Shown: one piece after another, positions 43,122-52,350 of the stretch
Position numbering within the stretch: position 1 is the stretch's first letter
Layout: every line of letters begins with the position of its first letter
Source: Sphingopyxis sp. USTB-05
GTDB taxonomy: Bacteria; Pseudomonadota; Alphaproteobacteria; Sphingomonadales; Sphingomonadaceae
Direction: 5' to 3'
Assembly: GCF_023822045.1 (NCBI RefSeq)
Contig: NZ_CP084712.1
Span: 3,038,001 to 3,102,000, forward strand
DNA: 64,000 nucleotides
Made by a program: the position numbers and the translations under genes
The notes under the pieces: generated by a model
What the model was told of the DNA's origin: nothing
What the model saw: only the letters and a program-made list of their open reading frames with translations
Databases searched by the model: none

Positions 43122-44621
43122 CTACAGGTCGAAACTGACCCCCTGCGCCAGCGGCAACGCATCGGAGTAATTCACCGTGTTCGTCGCTCGCCGCATATAG
43201 GCTTTCCAACTGTCCGAGCCCGACTCGCGTCCGCCGCCAGTGTCCTTCTCGCCGCCGAAAGCGCCACCGATCTCTGCACCGCTCGTCCCGAGATTGACGT
43301 TGGCGATCCCGCAGTCGCTCATGACAAGGAATTGCTCGGCTTCGCGCATGTCGGTCGTGAAAACCGCCGACGACAGCCCGGCGGCAACGTCGTTGTGCAA
43401 AGCCATCACCGCATCGAGATCATCATAGCGCATGATGTAGAGGATGGGCGCGAAGGTTTCCTCGAGCACCGGCCCGACTTGCCCCGGCATTTCGACGAGC
43501 GCCGGTTTCACATAGAAGCTTTCGCCGTCGCCGATCCGCTCCCCACCATAGACGACACCGCCTGCGGCGCGCGCGGCGTCCAGCGCATCCTGCATCATCT
43601 CATAGGCCGCGCGGTCGATCAGCGGCCCGACGAGCACATCGCCTTCCAACGGATTGCCAACACCGACGCTGGCATAAGCCGTCTTCAGCTTGGCGACGAA
43701 ACCGTCGTAGATACTGTCATGCAAAAACAGGCGCCGGGTCGTCGTGCAGCGCTGGCCCGCGGTCCCCATCGCACCGAAGGCGACGCCCCGCAGCGCAAGG
43801 TCGAGATCCGCCGAAGGCGTGACGATCACGCCATTATTGCCTCCGAGTTCCAGGATGGCACGCGCGAAGCGTCCGGCCAATCGTGGCGCCACCGCGCGGC
43901 CCATGCGCGTCGACCCCGTCGCCGACACCAGCGCGACGCGCTTGTCGTCGACCAACGCCTCTCCCGCCTCACGCTCACCGATCAGTATCTGCGCGAGCCC
44001 TTGCGGTGCGTCGCCGAACCGCCGCGCCGCGCGGTCGAAAATCGCTTGCGTCGCTAATGCGGTCAGCGGCGTCTTTTCCGACGGCTTCCATACCACGCTG
44101 TTGCCGCACACCAGCGCCACAGCGGCGTTCCAGGCCCATACCGCAACGGGAAAGTTGAACGCCGAAATCACGCCGACGACGCCCAGCGGGTGCCACACCT
44201 CCATCATCCGATGCCCCGGCCGCTCGGTCGCGATGGTAAGACCATAGAGCTGCCGCGACAGCCCGACCGCAAAGTCGCAGATGTCGATCATCTCCTGCAC
44301 CTCGCCGGCGCCCTCGGAGGGGATCTTGCCCGCCTCTATCGTCACCAGCTTCGCAAGATCGTCTTTCGCGGCGCGCAATTCCTCGCCCCACAGTCGCACC
44401 AGTTCGCCGCGGCGCGGCGCGGGAACCTGGCGCCAGGCGCGAAAGGCAGCACTTGCCCCGTCGAGCGCCTCGTCGATCGCTGCGGCATCCGCGATCCTCA
44501 CTATGCCGATTTGTTCGCCGGTCAGCGGCGTCACCGCCGGCATCGATCCTTCGGTCCACAGCGCGCGGGCGACGCCCAGCCGATCGAGCAGTCCACCTAT
44601 CTCCTGGCCCAGTTGAACCAT
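43122..44621 (-). CDS. Aldehyde dehydrogenase, ALDH7 type (aminoadipate-semialdehyde dehydrogenase-like)
   Basis: The 499-residue enzyme has [39 protein letters not shown], the general base in [11 protein letters not shown] and the catalytic Cys in [16 protein letters not shown]. The GQRCTTTRR sequence and the terminal [12 protein letters not shown] are typical of ALDH7A1/antiquitin relatives that oxidise alpha-aminoadipate semialdehyde in lysine breakdown. Start 44621 was taken as MVQLGQEI. It converges with the thiolase-like gene and diverges from acs. Confidence 0.9.
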   Translation of the reverse strand: MVQLGQEIGGLLDRLGVARALWTEGSMPAVTPLTGEQIGIVRIADAAAIDEALDGASAAFRAWRQVPAPRRGELVRLWGEELRAAKDDLAKLVTIEAGKIPSEGAGEVQEMIDICDFAVGLSRQLYGLTIATERPGHRMMEVWHPLGVVGVISAFNFPVAVWAWNAAVALVCGNSVVWKPSEKTPLTALATQAIFDRAARRFGDAPQGLAQILIGEREAGEALVDDKRVALVSATGSTRMGRAVAPRLAGRFARAILELGGNNGVIVTPSADLDLALRGVAFGAMGTAGQRCTTTRRLFLHDSIYDGFVAKLKTAYASVGVGNPLEGDVLVGPLIDRAAYEMMQDALDAARAAGGVVYGGERIGDGESFYVKPALVEMPGQVGPVLEETFAPILYIMRYDDLDAVMALHNDVAAGLSSAVFTTDMREAEQFLVMSDCGIANVNLGTSGAEIGGAFGGEKDTGGGRESGSDSWKAYMRRATNTVNYSDALPLAQGVSFDL

Positions 44622-44718
44622 ATTCCGTCCCTTCGTAAGCGCGCATGCGCCTTGCAACTTGTGGCTCGCGGGTTATCGCAGCCAGCAAGTGAGTCAAATC
44701 GAAAGCGGGAGAATAGCC

Positions 44719-46683
44719 GTGTCCGACCTGCCCCCCTCCGAACCGCTGGTTCCCGTTCCGGCCGACGCCGCTGCGAATACGCATTGCACCGCCGCCGACT
44801 ATGACCGTCTCTATGCGCAAAGCATCGCAGACCCCGACGCCTTCTGGGCGGAGCAGGCGAAGCGCGTCGACTGGATCACCGCGCCGACGAAGATCGCCGG
44901 TTGGTCCTATGATCCCGTCGAGATCAAATGGTATGAGGACGGCGTCCTCAACCTTTGCCACAACGCCGTCGACCGCCATGTTGCGGCGGGCCATGGCAGC
45001 CGCACCGCGATCATCTTCGAACCCGACGCCCCCGACGGCGAGACGCGGACGATCAGCTATGCCGCGCTGCTCGCCGACGTCGTCCGCTTCGCCAACACGC
45101 TCAAGAAAATGGGCGTCCAAAAGGGCGACCGCGTCACCATCTATATGCCGATGATCCCCGAAGGAGCGGTCGCGATGCTTGCCTGCGCGCGCATCGGCGC
45201 GGTGCACAGCGTCGTCTTTGGCGGCTTTTCGCCCGAGGCGATCCATGGCCGGATCGAGGATTGCGCGAGCGACTGGGTGATCTGCGCCGACGAAGGGCTG
45301 CGCGGCGGCAAGGTGGTTCCGCTGAAAGCCAATGTCGACAAGGCATTGGAGCGCGTCGAGGTCAAAGCAGTGCTGGTGATCGCCCACACCGGCGGCAACG
45401 TCGCGATGAAAGAAGGCCGCGACCATTGGTACGACGCGCTGTCTGCCGATGTCGGCGACACCTGCCCGTGCGAGCCGATGAACGCCGAAGATCCGCTCTT
45501 CATCCTCTACACCTCGGGATCGACCGGCAAGCCCAAGGGCGTGCTGCACACCGTCGGCGGCTATTCGGTGTGGACCGCCAGCACCTTCTATTATGGCTTC
45601 GACTATCGCCCCGGCGAAATCTTCTGGTGCAGCGCCGACATCGGCTGGGTCACCGGCCACAGCTATGTCGTCTATGGCCCGCTCCAGAACGGCGCGACGA
45701 CTTTGATGTTCGAAGGCGTACCGAACTACCCCGACCACGACCGTTTCTGGCAGGTCGTCGACAAGCACCGCGTCAATATCCTCTACACCGCGCCGACCGC
45801 GATCCGCGCGCTGATGCGCGAGGGCGACGATTATGTCACGCGCCACGATTTGAGTTCGCTCCGCCTGCTCGGCAGCGTCGGCGAGCCGATCAATCCCGAG
45901 GCGTGGCGCTGGTATCACCAGATCGTCGGCAAAGGACGCGTCCCCGTCGTCGATACCTGGTGGCAGACCGAAACGGGCGGGATCATGATCACCACCCTGC
46001 CCGGCGCACACGCAATGCAGCCCGGCAGCGCAGGCAAGCCCTTCTTCGGCATCCGCCCGCAATTGGTCGATGCCGAGGGCGCAGTGCTCGTCGACGAACA
46101 GACGGGCGGCGCATCCGAAGGCAATCTGTGCATCACGCATAGCTGGCCTGGTCAGGCGCGCACGATCTACGGCGATCACCAGCGCTTCGCCGAGACCTAT
46201 TTCTCGACCTACAAGGGCAAATATTTCACCGGCGACGGCTGCCGCCGCGACGCCGACGGTTATTGGCGCATCACCGGCCGCGTCGACGACGTCATCAACG
46301 TCTCGGGTCACCGCATGGGCACTGCAGAGGTCGAAAGCGCGCTCGTCCTTCACGACCTCGTCGCCGAGGCCGCGGTCGTCGGCTTCCCGCACGACATCAA
46401 GGGTCAGGGCATCTACGCCTATGTGACGCTCAACGCCGGGGTCGAGCCGACCGAGGAGGTCGCCGCCGCGCTCAAGCAACAGGTCCGCAAGGAAATCGGC
46501 CCGATCGCGACACCCGACCATATCCATCTGACACCGGGGCTGCCGAAGACGCGTTCGGGCAAGATCATGCGCCGTATCCTGCGCAAGATCGCAGAGAATG
46601 ACTTCGGATCGCTGGGCGATACTTCGACGCTGGCCGACCCGAGCCTGGTCGACGGGCTGATCGAAGGACGCAAGAACCGCTGA
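44719..46683 (+). CDS. acs: Acetyl-CoA synthetase
   Basis: The 654-residue enzyme activates acetate with ATP and CoA. AMP-binding motif [44 protein letters not shown] and the C-terminal [14 protein letters not shown], whose lysine is the known acetylation site reversed by CobB, are all present. The start is a GTG at 44719 preceded by GGGAGA. A bidirectional-looking hairpin follows at 46819. Confidence 0.96.
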   Translation: MSDLPPSEPLVPVPADAAANTHCTAADYDRLYAQSIADPDAFWAEQAKRVDWITAPTKIAGWSYDPVEIKWYEDGVLNLCHNAVDRHVAAGHGSRTAIIFEPDAPDGETRTISYAALLADVVRFANTLKKMGVQKGDRVTIYMPMIPEGAVAMLACARIGAVHSVVFGGFSPEAIHGRIEDCASDWVICADEGLRGGKVVPLKANVDKALERVEVKAVLVIAHTGGNVAMKEGRDHWYDALSADVGDTCPCEPMNAEDPLFILYTSGSTGKPKGVLHTVGGYSVWTASTFYYGFDYRPGEIFWCSADIGWVTGHSYVVYGPLQNGATTLMFEGVPNYPDHDRFWQVVDKHRVNILYTAPTAIRALMREGDDYVTRHDLSSLRLLGSVGEPINPEAWRWYHQIVGKGRVPVVDTWWQTETGGIMITTLPGAHAMQPGSAGKPFFGIRPQLVDAEGAVLVDEQTGGASEGNLCITHSWPGQARTIYGDHQRFAETYFSTYKGKYFTGDGCRRDADGYWRITGRVDDVINVSGHRMGTAEVESALVLHDLVAEAAVVGFPHDIKGQGIYAYVTLNAGVEPTEEVAAALKQQVRKEIGPIATPDHIHLTPGLPKTRSGKIMRRILRKIAENDFGSLGDTSTLADPSLVDGLIEGRKNR

Positions 46684-46818
46684 GCGCAGGCGCGCTACGC
46701 ACCGGCATAGGCCTTATCATGCTTTCGTATGATTGAGCCGAGAGGCAGCAGGCGTCATATCGGAGGCACCCCCGAGTTCCGGCGGCCCCTCCCCCCTCCC
46801 TGGCGGCCGGAGCAACAA

Positions 46819-46847
46819 GGCCCGGAAGGTTACGTACCTTCCGGGCC
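46819..46847. terminator. Perfect hairpin between convergent acs and hydrolase genes
   Basis: GGCCCGGAAGGT-TACGT-ACCTTCCGGGCC is a 12-bp perfect stem with a 5-base loop, followed by CTCCCTTT. It stands between two convergent genes and can terminate from either side, although the T-tract is weak. The remaining 135 bases after acs show nothing else recognisable. Confidence 0.75.
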
Positions 46848-46866
46848 CTCCCTTTCCGGACTGGCC

Positions 46867-48069
46867 TTAGCGGTTTGAACCCGCCGCCGCTTCGCACAAG
46901 CGATCGGTGGCAAGCGCGATACGCGATTCCGCGGTTTTTCGATTGGCGGCGCTATTCTCGACTCCGCGCGTTTCGGTGTTGAACGCGAGCAGGCTGCCAA
47001 GATGTTGGTCGGGACAGAGGCTGAGATAGGCGCGAAAGCCGTTCTGGTCGCCATTATGTCCGACGAACCGCACCGCCGCGCTGCGGTCGATGAAAAAGGA
47101 TAGCCCGGCCTGCGTTGTCTTCGCCATCCGGCCTTGTGTAAAATCATCGCCAGCCGCGATTTGCGGTGCCCACATCTCCTCGATCGAAGACCGCTTCAGC
47201 ACTAGGTCATAGTCTGACTGGCGCGCCGGATCGCCGAGCAGAAACGCAGCATATTTCGCCATGTCGGGCATCGGCGCATTGAGCCCGCCATTCGACACCG
47301 TCACCCCGGTATCGACATCGAACGGCGCCGCGACCCGCCGACCATCGCGGATATAATAGCTGTGCGACCGATGCGGCAGCAGGTGCGGCGGTGTGCGGTC
47401 AAAATAGCTGGCGTGCATGCCGAGCGGCTTCAGGATGTTCTTGTCGATATAGACTTCATAATCCTCGCCCGACAAACGCTCGATGACCTGCCCCAGGTAG
47501 ACGATGCCAGGATTGGAATAGCCGAAGCGGCTGCCCGGTTTAAACTCCACGCGGGTGTAAGGCAGCATCGCGACCAACTGCGCCCATCCCTTCGGTTCGA
47601 ACGGCTGCCAATCATGATCACGCCACGGCCAGGTTCCGCTGCGAAAGCCCGCGCTGTGGCTCATCAACTGGCGCAGCGTGATCGCGCCCGTGTCGCCATA
47701 GGGGTTATGGACGGCCGCCAGTTCGGGCACATGAAGGACGATTGGGTCGTCGAGCGACAGCAATCCGCGATCGCGCAATTGCAGTATCGCGATCCCCGTC
47801 ATCGTCTTGGTGATCGAGGCCCAATGATAGATGGTGTCGGCATCGACGGGAATATGGGCATCGGCGTCCTGCTCGCCGAGATGGTCGGCAACGACGGTCC
47901 GGCCGTCGCGTATGACATAGAAGCTGCTCCCCGCGATATTCGCCCGGCGCATTTCCGTGCGATGCAACTCCCGGAAATCGCGCAGCGCCGTGTCGAAACC
48001 GGCTTCTTCAGCCACGGCCGGCTGGGCAATGGCGGCGACGGTAAGTGCGGCGGCAATCCAGCGCGGCAT
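46867..48069 (-). CDS. Serine hydrolase, beta-lactamase/esterase family (class C fold)
   Basis: The 400-residue protein has a signal peptide (cut near AVA-EE), the SxxK site Ser85-Ile-Thr-Lys88 in YHWASITKTMTG, the YSN motif in SRFGYSNPG, and HNG near GHNGDQNGF. This set fits the penicillin-binding-protein-like hydrolases (beta-lactamase family PF00144), many of which are esterases or D-aminopeptidases. True beta-lactamase activity cannot be assumed. It is 48 bases downstream of the Anbu gene on the same strand. Confidence 0.85.
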   Translation of the reverse strand: MPRWIAAALTVAAIAQPAVAEEAGFDTALRDFRELHRTEMRRANIAGSSFYVIRDGRTVVADHLGEQDADAHIPVDADTIYHWASITKTMTGIAILQLRDRGLLSLDDPIVLHVPELAAVHNPYGDTGAITLRQLMSHSAGFRSGTWPWRDHDWQPFEPKGWAQLVAMLPYTRVEFKPGSRFGYSNPGIVYLGQVIERLSGEDYEVYIDKNILKPLGMHASYFDRTPPHLLPHRSHSYYIRDGRRVAAPFDVDTGVTVSNGGLNAPMPDMAKYAAFLLGDPARQSDYDLVLKRSSIEEMWAPQIAAGDDFTQGRMAKTTQAGLSFFIDRSAAVRFVGHNGDQNGFRAYLSLCPDQHLGSLLAFNTETRGVENSAANRKTAESRIALATDRLCEAAAGSNR

Positions 48070-48117
48070 GGCGATCCCCTCTTGTTCGACAACGAAAGGG
48101 ACGGTGGCCGAAGGTGA

Positions 48118-48852
48118 TCAGAAATGAAAGTCGGGAAGCTCCGCGAGCGCAATCCCCAACGCCTCGGCCCAGCCGTCGGCGACGCTTTCGAAATAGGGAT
48201 CGTTGCGCTCGAACCGGCGCTCGCGCACGGTCGAGAAATCGTCGCGCTCATGCACTTTCAGGTCGATGGGCAGATCGACGCCGGCATTGGCGCGGATCGT
48301 CGAATCGAACGAGACGCAAAGCAGCTTCACCGCATCCTCGAACGACATCGCCGGATCGTACGACCGCACGATGATCGGCCGGCCATATTTCGTCTCACCG
48401 ATCTGGAAGAAGGGATTGTCTTCGCCCGCCTCGATGAAATTGCCTTCGGGATAGATCAGGAACAGCCGCGGTTCCGATCCCTTGATCTGCCCGCCCACGA
48501 TCAGCGAGGCCCGGAACAGTGAATCCGCCGCAGATTGGCCCTCGTCATTGTGGCGCATCACGATGTGGCGCAGCGTTTCGCCGATGATCGTCGCAACCGC
48601 GAACATCGACGGCGCGGCCAGGATCGAGGGATGACGTTCCTCGGGCGCCTTGGTGCGCTCGTCGAGCAGGCTTACCACTGCCTGCGTCGTCGCCAGATTG
48701 CCCGCCGACATCAATGTTATCACGCGCTCGCCGGGCACGTGCCAGCTACGCATTTTGCGGACCTGCGAGATGTCGTCGACACCCGCGTTGGTGCGGGTGT
48801 CCGACATGAACACCAGCCCCTTGTTCAAACGCATGCCAACGCAATAAGTCAT
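48118..48852 (-). CDS. Anbu (ancestral beta subunit) proteasome-type peptidase
   Basis: The 244-residue protein starts MTYCVGMRLNKGLVFMSDTR; removal of Met exposes the catalytic Thr, as in proteasome beta and HslV subunits. Further family blocks are SAGNLATTQAVVSLLDER and SFDSTIRANAGVDLPIDL. Anbu assembles into large rings in other bacteria; its substrate is uncertain. It is the last gene of the conserved ATP-grasp / alpha-E / transglutaminase / Anbu operon. A 46-base gap separates it from the transglutaminase gene. Confidence 0.92.
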   Translation of the reverse strand: MTYCVGMRLNKGLVFMSDTRTNAGVDDISQVRKMRSWHVPGERVITLMSAGNLATTQAVVSLLDERTKAPEERHPSILAAPSMFAVATIIGETLRHIVMRHNDEGQSAADSLFRASLIVGGQIKGSEPRLFLIYPEGNFIEAGEDNPFFQIGETKYGRPIIVRSYDPAMSFEDAVKLLCVSFDSTIRANAGVDLPIDLKVHERDDFSTVRERRFERNDPYFESVADGWAEALGIALAELPDFHF

Positions 48853-48898
48853 CGAATCCTGTTTTCCCCGCCCGGAAAGTCCTGATCGTCCCGCCCGC

Positions 48899-49708
48899 TT
48901 ATTGCTGGACCTGCAATTGGACAACCAGATTTTCTTGCGCTGCACCATAGCGCATGCCGCGAACCGGGGCGGCGTCGCGATAATCGAGGCCGGTCGCGAC
49001 ACGAATATAGCGCTGGTCGGGTGAGTGGCCGTTGCTCACGTCGAAACCGATCCAGCCTATATGCTCGAAATACGCCTCGGCCCAGCCGTGGGTTGCATCC
49101 TGATCCGTCCGGTCGTTCATCATCAGATAGCCGGAGACGTAGCGTGCCGGATGCCCGAGGTGACGCATCGCGGCGATAAAGATATGCGCATGATCCTGAC
49201 ACACGCCGCCCTCGCCGGCGAGCGCCTGCTCGGCGGTCGTCTCGGCATCGGTGACGCCGATCCGGTAGGGAAGCTTCGCCAGGGTCAGCGCCGAAAGCGC
49301 ATGTGCGCGTTCGATCTCGTTCGCAAAATCGCGGCCGAGCTCGGCGGTCAGCGAACGCACTGCGCGCCCCGCGCGCGTCAGCGGCGTCGGACGGAGGAAG
49401 GTCCAGAGCGGCATTGCGCCGCGATGCGGCCCGATCACCCCGTCCCACGTCACCAGTTCGACCTCGCCGGTGCAGCGAATGAGCAGTTCCGGCGCGCCGC
49501 TATGGACCGAGACGAGGTCGACGCCATTGCCATGATGATCGGTGTAGTGAAGCTGCTGAGTCCCGCCCTCGATCTCGATCGACCAATTGTGGATCAGTTG
49601 CTGCCCCGGGCGCTCCTTCGGCGTCAGCTTCAATTGCTGGAGCGCATATGCGACATGGCCGTCGAAATTATAGTGCGTGCTATGTTCGACACGAAGACGC
49701 ATGCTCAC
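48899..49708 (-). CDS. Transglutaminase-like protease of the Anbu operon
   Basis: The 269-residue protein has the bacterial transglutaminase N-terminal beta domain (residues 1-100) and a papain-like core with Cys170 (GEGGVCQDHAH), His207 (DATHGWAEAYF) and Asp223 (IGFDVSNG), an intact triad. Such proteins are thought to cut or make peptide bonds together with the neighbouring ATP-grasp enzyme. The GTG start at 49708 shares GTGA with the alpha-E gene stop; an ATG two codons on is possible. Confidence 0.92.
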   Translation of the reverse strand: MSMRLRVEHSTHYNFDGHVAYALQQLKLTPKERPGQQLIHNWSIEIEGGTQQLHYTDHHGNGVDLVSVHSGAPELLIRCTGEVELVTWDGVIGPHRGAMPLWTFLRPTPLTRAGRAVRSLTAELGRDFANEIERAHALSALTLAKLPYRIGVTDAETTAEQALAGEGGVCQDHAHIFIAAMRHLGHPARYVSGYLMMNDRTDQDATHGWAEAYFEHIGWIGFDVSNGHSPDQRYIRVATGLDYRDAAPVRGMRYGAAQENLVVQLQVQQ

Positions 49709-50649
49709 TCCACGAACCGGTAGTCGCGCTCGATCTGCCGCGCGAGCACGGCATTGGCGCGGAGAAAATCGGTGATGAATTCGTGCAAGCCGCCATCGAA
49801 GATCGACTGGATGGGCCGCGATAGCCGGTCGCGGCAGATCGACATTCCCATTCGCACCGCCTCGGTCTCCTCCCCATAAGTGCGTTCGAGCAGGCCGAGG
49901 TTGTCGTTCATCTGATCGCAGCAGAAAGCGAGGCTGCGCGGCATCTGTTTATAGAGGATCAGGAATTCGGCAATCTTGAGCGCGCTGATCTCCGCCCCGT
50001 AAAGCCAGTGATAGGCGCGGTGCGCTGAAACCGATCGCAGGATCGTTTCCCACTGCACATTGTCGATCGAGCTACCGATATGTGCAACCGATGGCAGCAG
50101 CAGATAATATTTGACGTCGAGGATGCGCGCGGTGTTGTCGGCGCGTTCCAGAAAGGTGCCGAGCCGCGCGAAATTATAGCCGTCGTTGCGCAGCATCGTG
50201 CCCGAAAAGGCACCGATCACCTGCGCGCTCTGCTGGCGGATCGACGCGAGCACGTCAGGCAGATCATCCTCGCGAACCTGCCGTTTGAGCAGCGCGCCCA
50301 GCGTCATCCAGCTTGTGTTGACCGCCTCCCACACCTCACGCGTGAGATACGTCCGCGCGGTGCGCGCATTGTCGCGCGCGCGTTTGACGACGGACAATAT
50401 GCTCGACGGGTTGGCGGGGTCGCGCAGCAGGAAATCGACGACGCGCTGCGACGTATAGTCCTCGCCGTGCGCCTGCCGAAACGTGAGATCCTGTCCCGCG
50501 GTGACGAGCACCGATCGCCATTCGGACCGCGCGGTGCTCGATCGCGTGAGAGCGATACGGAAACCCGCATCGATCAACCGCGCATTATTCTCGCTCCGTT
50601 CGAGGTAGCGCGCCATCCAATAGAGGCTTCCTGCGGTTTTCCCGAGCAT
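49705..50649 (-). CDS. Alpha-E domain protein (DUF403)
   Basis: The 314-residue helical protein begins MLGKTAGSLYWMARYLERSE, the signature of the alpha-E family, and contains FARLGTFLERADNTARILDVKYY. It is found nearly always with circularly permuted ATP-grasp enzymes and is thought to support amide-bond formation on an unknown peptide. Its start overlaps the ATP-grasp stop (TGATG), implying fixed stoichiometry. Confidence 0.92.
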   Translation of the reverse strand: MLGKTAGSLYWMARYLERSENNARLIDAGFRIALTRSSTARSEWRSVLVTAGQDLTFRQAHGEDYTSQRVVDFLLRDPANPSSILSVVKRARDNARTARTYLTREVWEAVNTSWMTLGALLKRQVREDDLPDVLASIRQQSAQVIGAFSGTMLRNDGYNFARLGTFLERADNTARILDVKYYLLLPSVAHIGSSIDNVQWETILRSVSAHRAYHWLYGAEISALKIAEFLILYKQMPRSLAFCCDQMNDNLGLLERTYGEETEAVRMGMSICRDRLSRPIQSIFDGGLHEFITDFLRANAVLARQIERDYRFVE

Positions 50650-52106
50650 CAGTCTTCCAATACCCAGGTGTCTTTGGTCCCGCCGCCCTGGCTGCTGTTC
50701 ACCACCAGCGATCCCTTGCTCATCGCGACGCGCGTCAACCCGCCGGGCGTGATCCGGATCCTCTGCGGCGACATCAGCACGAAAGGTCGTAAATCCACGT
50801 GCCGCGGCGCCAAGCCCGCCTTGGTAAAGATTGGTACGGTCGACAGCGACAGCGTCGGCTGCGCGATATAATTGCGCGGGTTCGCTTCAAGCTTCGCGCG
50901 GAAGGCGGCGATCTCCTTCTTGCTCGCGGCGGGGCCGACGAGCATGCCATAGCCACCCGACCCATGGACTTCCTTCACGACCAGTTCGGGCAACCGGTCG
51001 AGCACCTCGCGCAGATGTTCGGGCTCGCTGCAGCGCCAAGTCGGCACATTGGGAAGCAGCGCCTTCTCTCCCGTATAGAATTCGATGATGTCGGGCATGT
51101 AGCTATAGAGCGCCTTGTCGTCGGCGATCCCCGTCCCCGGCGCATTCGCGATCGTAATCCCGCCGGCGCGATAGACGTCCCAGATCCCCGGCACGCCGAG
51201 CACCGAGTCCGGGCGGAAATTGAGCGGGTCGAGGAAATCATCGTCGACGCGGCGATAAAGGACGTCGATCGGCGTATAGCCCTGCGTCGTCCGCATCGCC
51301 ACGCGGCCGTCGACGACACGCAGATCATGACCCTCGACCAGTTCGGCACCCATCTGATCGGCAAGGAAGCTGTGCTCGAAATAGGCGCTGTTGTGGATAC
51401 CCGGCGTCAGCACCGCGACCGTCGGCGTTCCACCACACGCCGGCGGCGCGCAGGCGGCGAGCGACTTCAACAGGTTTAGCGGATAATCGCTGACCTCTCG
51501 CACCGAAATCTTCGCGAACAGCTCGGGAAACATCTGGAGCATCGTCTCGCGATTTTCGAGCATGTAGGAGACGCCCGACGGCGTGCGCGCATTGTCCTCG
51601 AGCACATAGAATTCGTCGGCGCCGGTGCGCACGATATCGATGCCGCTGATGTGCGTATAAACGCCGCCCGGCGGATCCATCCCCATCATCATCGGCAGGA
51701 AGGCTTCGTTGCGCGAGATCAGCTCGACGGGAACACGCCCGGCGCGCAATATTTCCTGCCGGTGATAGATGTCGTGGAGGAAGGCATTGAGCGCGCGCAC
51801 GCGCTGCTCGATACCGCGCGACAGGCGGCGCCACTCGCTCGCCGAGATGATGCGCGGAACGACGTCGAAGGGGATCAGCCGCTCGTCGGCCTCATCCTCG
51901 CCATAGACGTTGAAGGTGATGCCCGTGGTCCGAAAAAATGCTTCGGCCTGCTGCGCCTTGCGCTGGATGCGCGCCGCATCCTCGCGCCCGAACCAGTCCG
52001 AATAGTCGCGATAGGGCGAGCGGACTTCACCGCCCTGCCCCGTCATTTCATCGAAAAAGGAGATGCCCCGACCCTTTCCACGCTGCACGCCACCGTCGGG
52101 CCGCAC
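50649..52106 (-). CDS. Circularly permuted type 2 ATP-grasp protein
   Basis: The protein of up to 485 residues has the family blocks FDEMTGQGGEVRSPY, FNVYGEDEADERLIPFDVVPRI, GIDIVRTGADEFYVLEDN-type PSGVSYMLENR, ELVVKEVHGSGGYGMLVGP and FVLMSPQRIRITPGGLTRVA. These enzymes are carboxylate-amine ligases predicted to make an unidentified peptide. The start is uncertain: GTG at 52106 (AGGGG upstream), GTG at 52088 or ATG at 52046; the conserved FDEM argues against the last. First gene of the Anbu operon. Confidence 0.9.
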   Translation of the reverse strand: MRPDGGVQRGKGRGISFFDEMTGQGGEVRSPYRDYSDWFGREDAARIQRKAQQAEAFFRTTGITFNVYGEDEADERLIPFDVVPRIISASEWRRLSRGIEQRVRALNAFLHDIYHRQEILRAGRVPVELISRNEAFLPMMMGMDPPGGVYTHISGIDIVRTGADEFYVLEDNARTPSGVSYMLENRETMLQMFPELFAKISVREVSDYPLNLLKSLAACAPPACGGTPTVAVLTPGIHNSAYFEHSFLADQMGAELVEGHDLRVVDGRVAMRTTQGYTPIDVLYRRVDDDFLDPLNFRPDSVLGVPGIWDVYRAGGITIANAPGTGIADDKALYSYMPDIIEFYTGEKALLPNVPTWRCSEPEHLREVLDRLPELVVKEVHGSGGYGMLVGPAASKKEIAAFRAKLEANPRNYIAQPTLSLSTVPIFTKAGLAPRHVDLRPFVLMSPQRIRITPGGLTRVAMSKGSLVVNSSQGGGTKDTWVLED

Positions 52107-52264
52107 GCGGGGAGCGGCCCCCTATGTTCCTGCCTGCTGCGCTGCTTGTCTGGCTACGCGGCCGCCAAGCTTGTGAGACGGATGCTAATCGCGCCCGCAC
52201 ACCTTGGCAAGCGGACTCGTCGCGCCGATTGATACGGCAACTTCAAGAGCTTGCGAGATGGGCT

Positions 52265-52340
52265 GTCGCCCCCGCGAAGGCCGGGGGCGCCGGAAGCCTT
52301 TCGCTCGGCCGATAGCGGCCCCCGCCTTCGCGGGGGCGAC
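52265..52340. repeat. Palindromic repeat near the 3' end of secA
   Basis: GTCGCCCCCGCGAAGGC at 52265-52281 and its exact reverse complement at 52324-52340 frame a 42-base spacer with further partial pairing. It is a type A relative and may also end secA transcription, whose stop lies 11 bases away. The 244-base gap between secA and the ATP-grasp gene shows nothing else. Confidence 0.75.
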
Positions 52341-52350
52341 GACTATCGGG

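Noticed and set aside
43975..46527. Long minus-strand open frame (850 codons) opposite acs
   Set aside because: Antisense shadow of acs; the acs product has all catalytic motifs and a ribosome site.
46867..48069. Antibiotic-resistance beta-lactamase
   Set aside because: SxxK, YSN and HNG only define the broad serine hydrolase family; close housekeeping esterases and peptidases share them, so resistance is not claimed.
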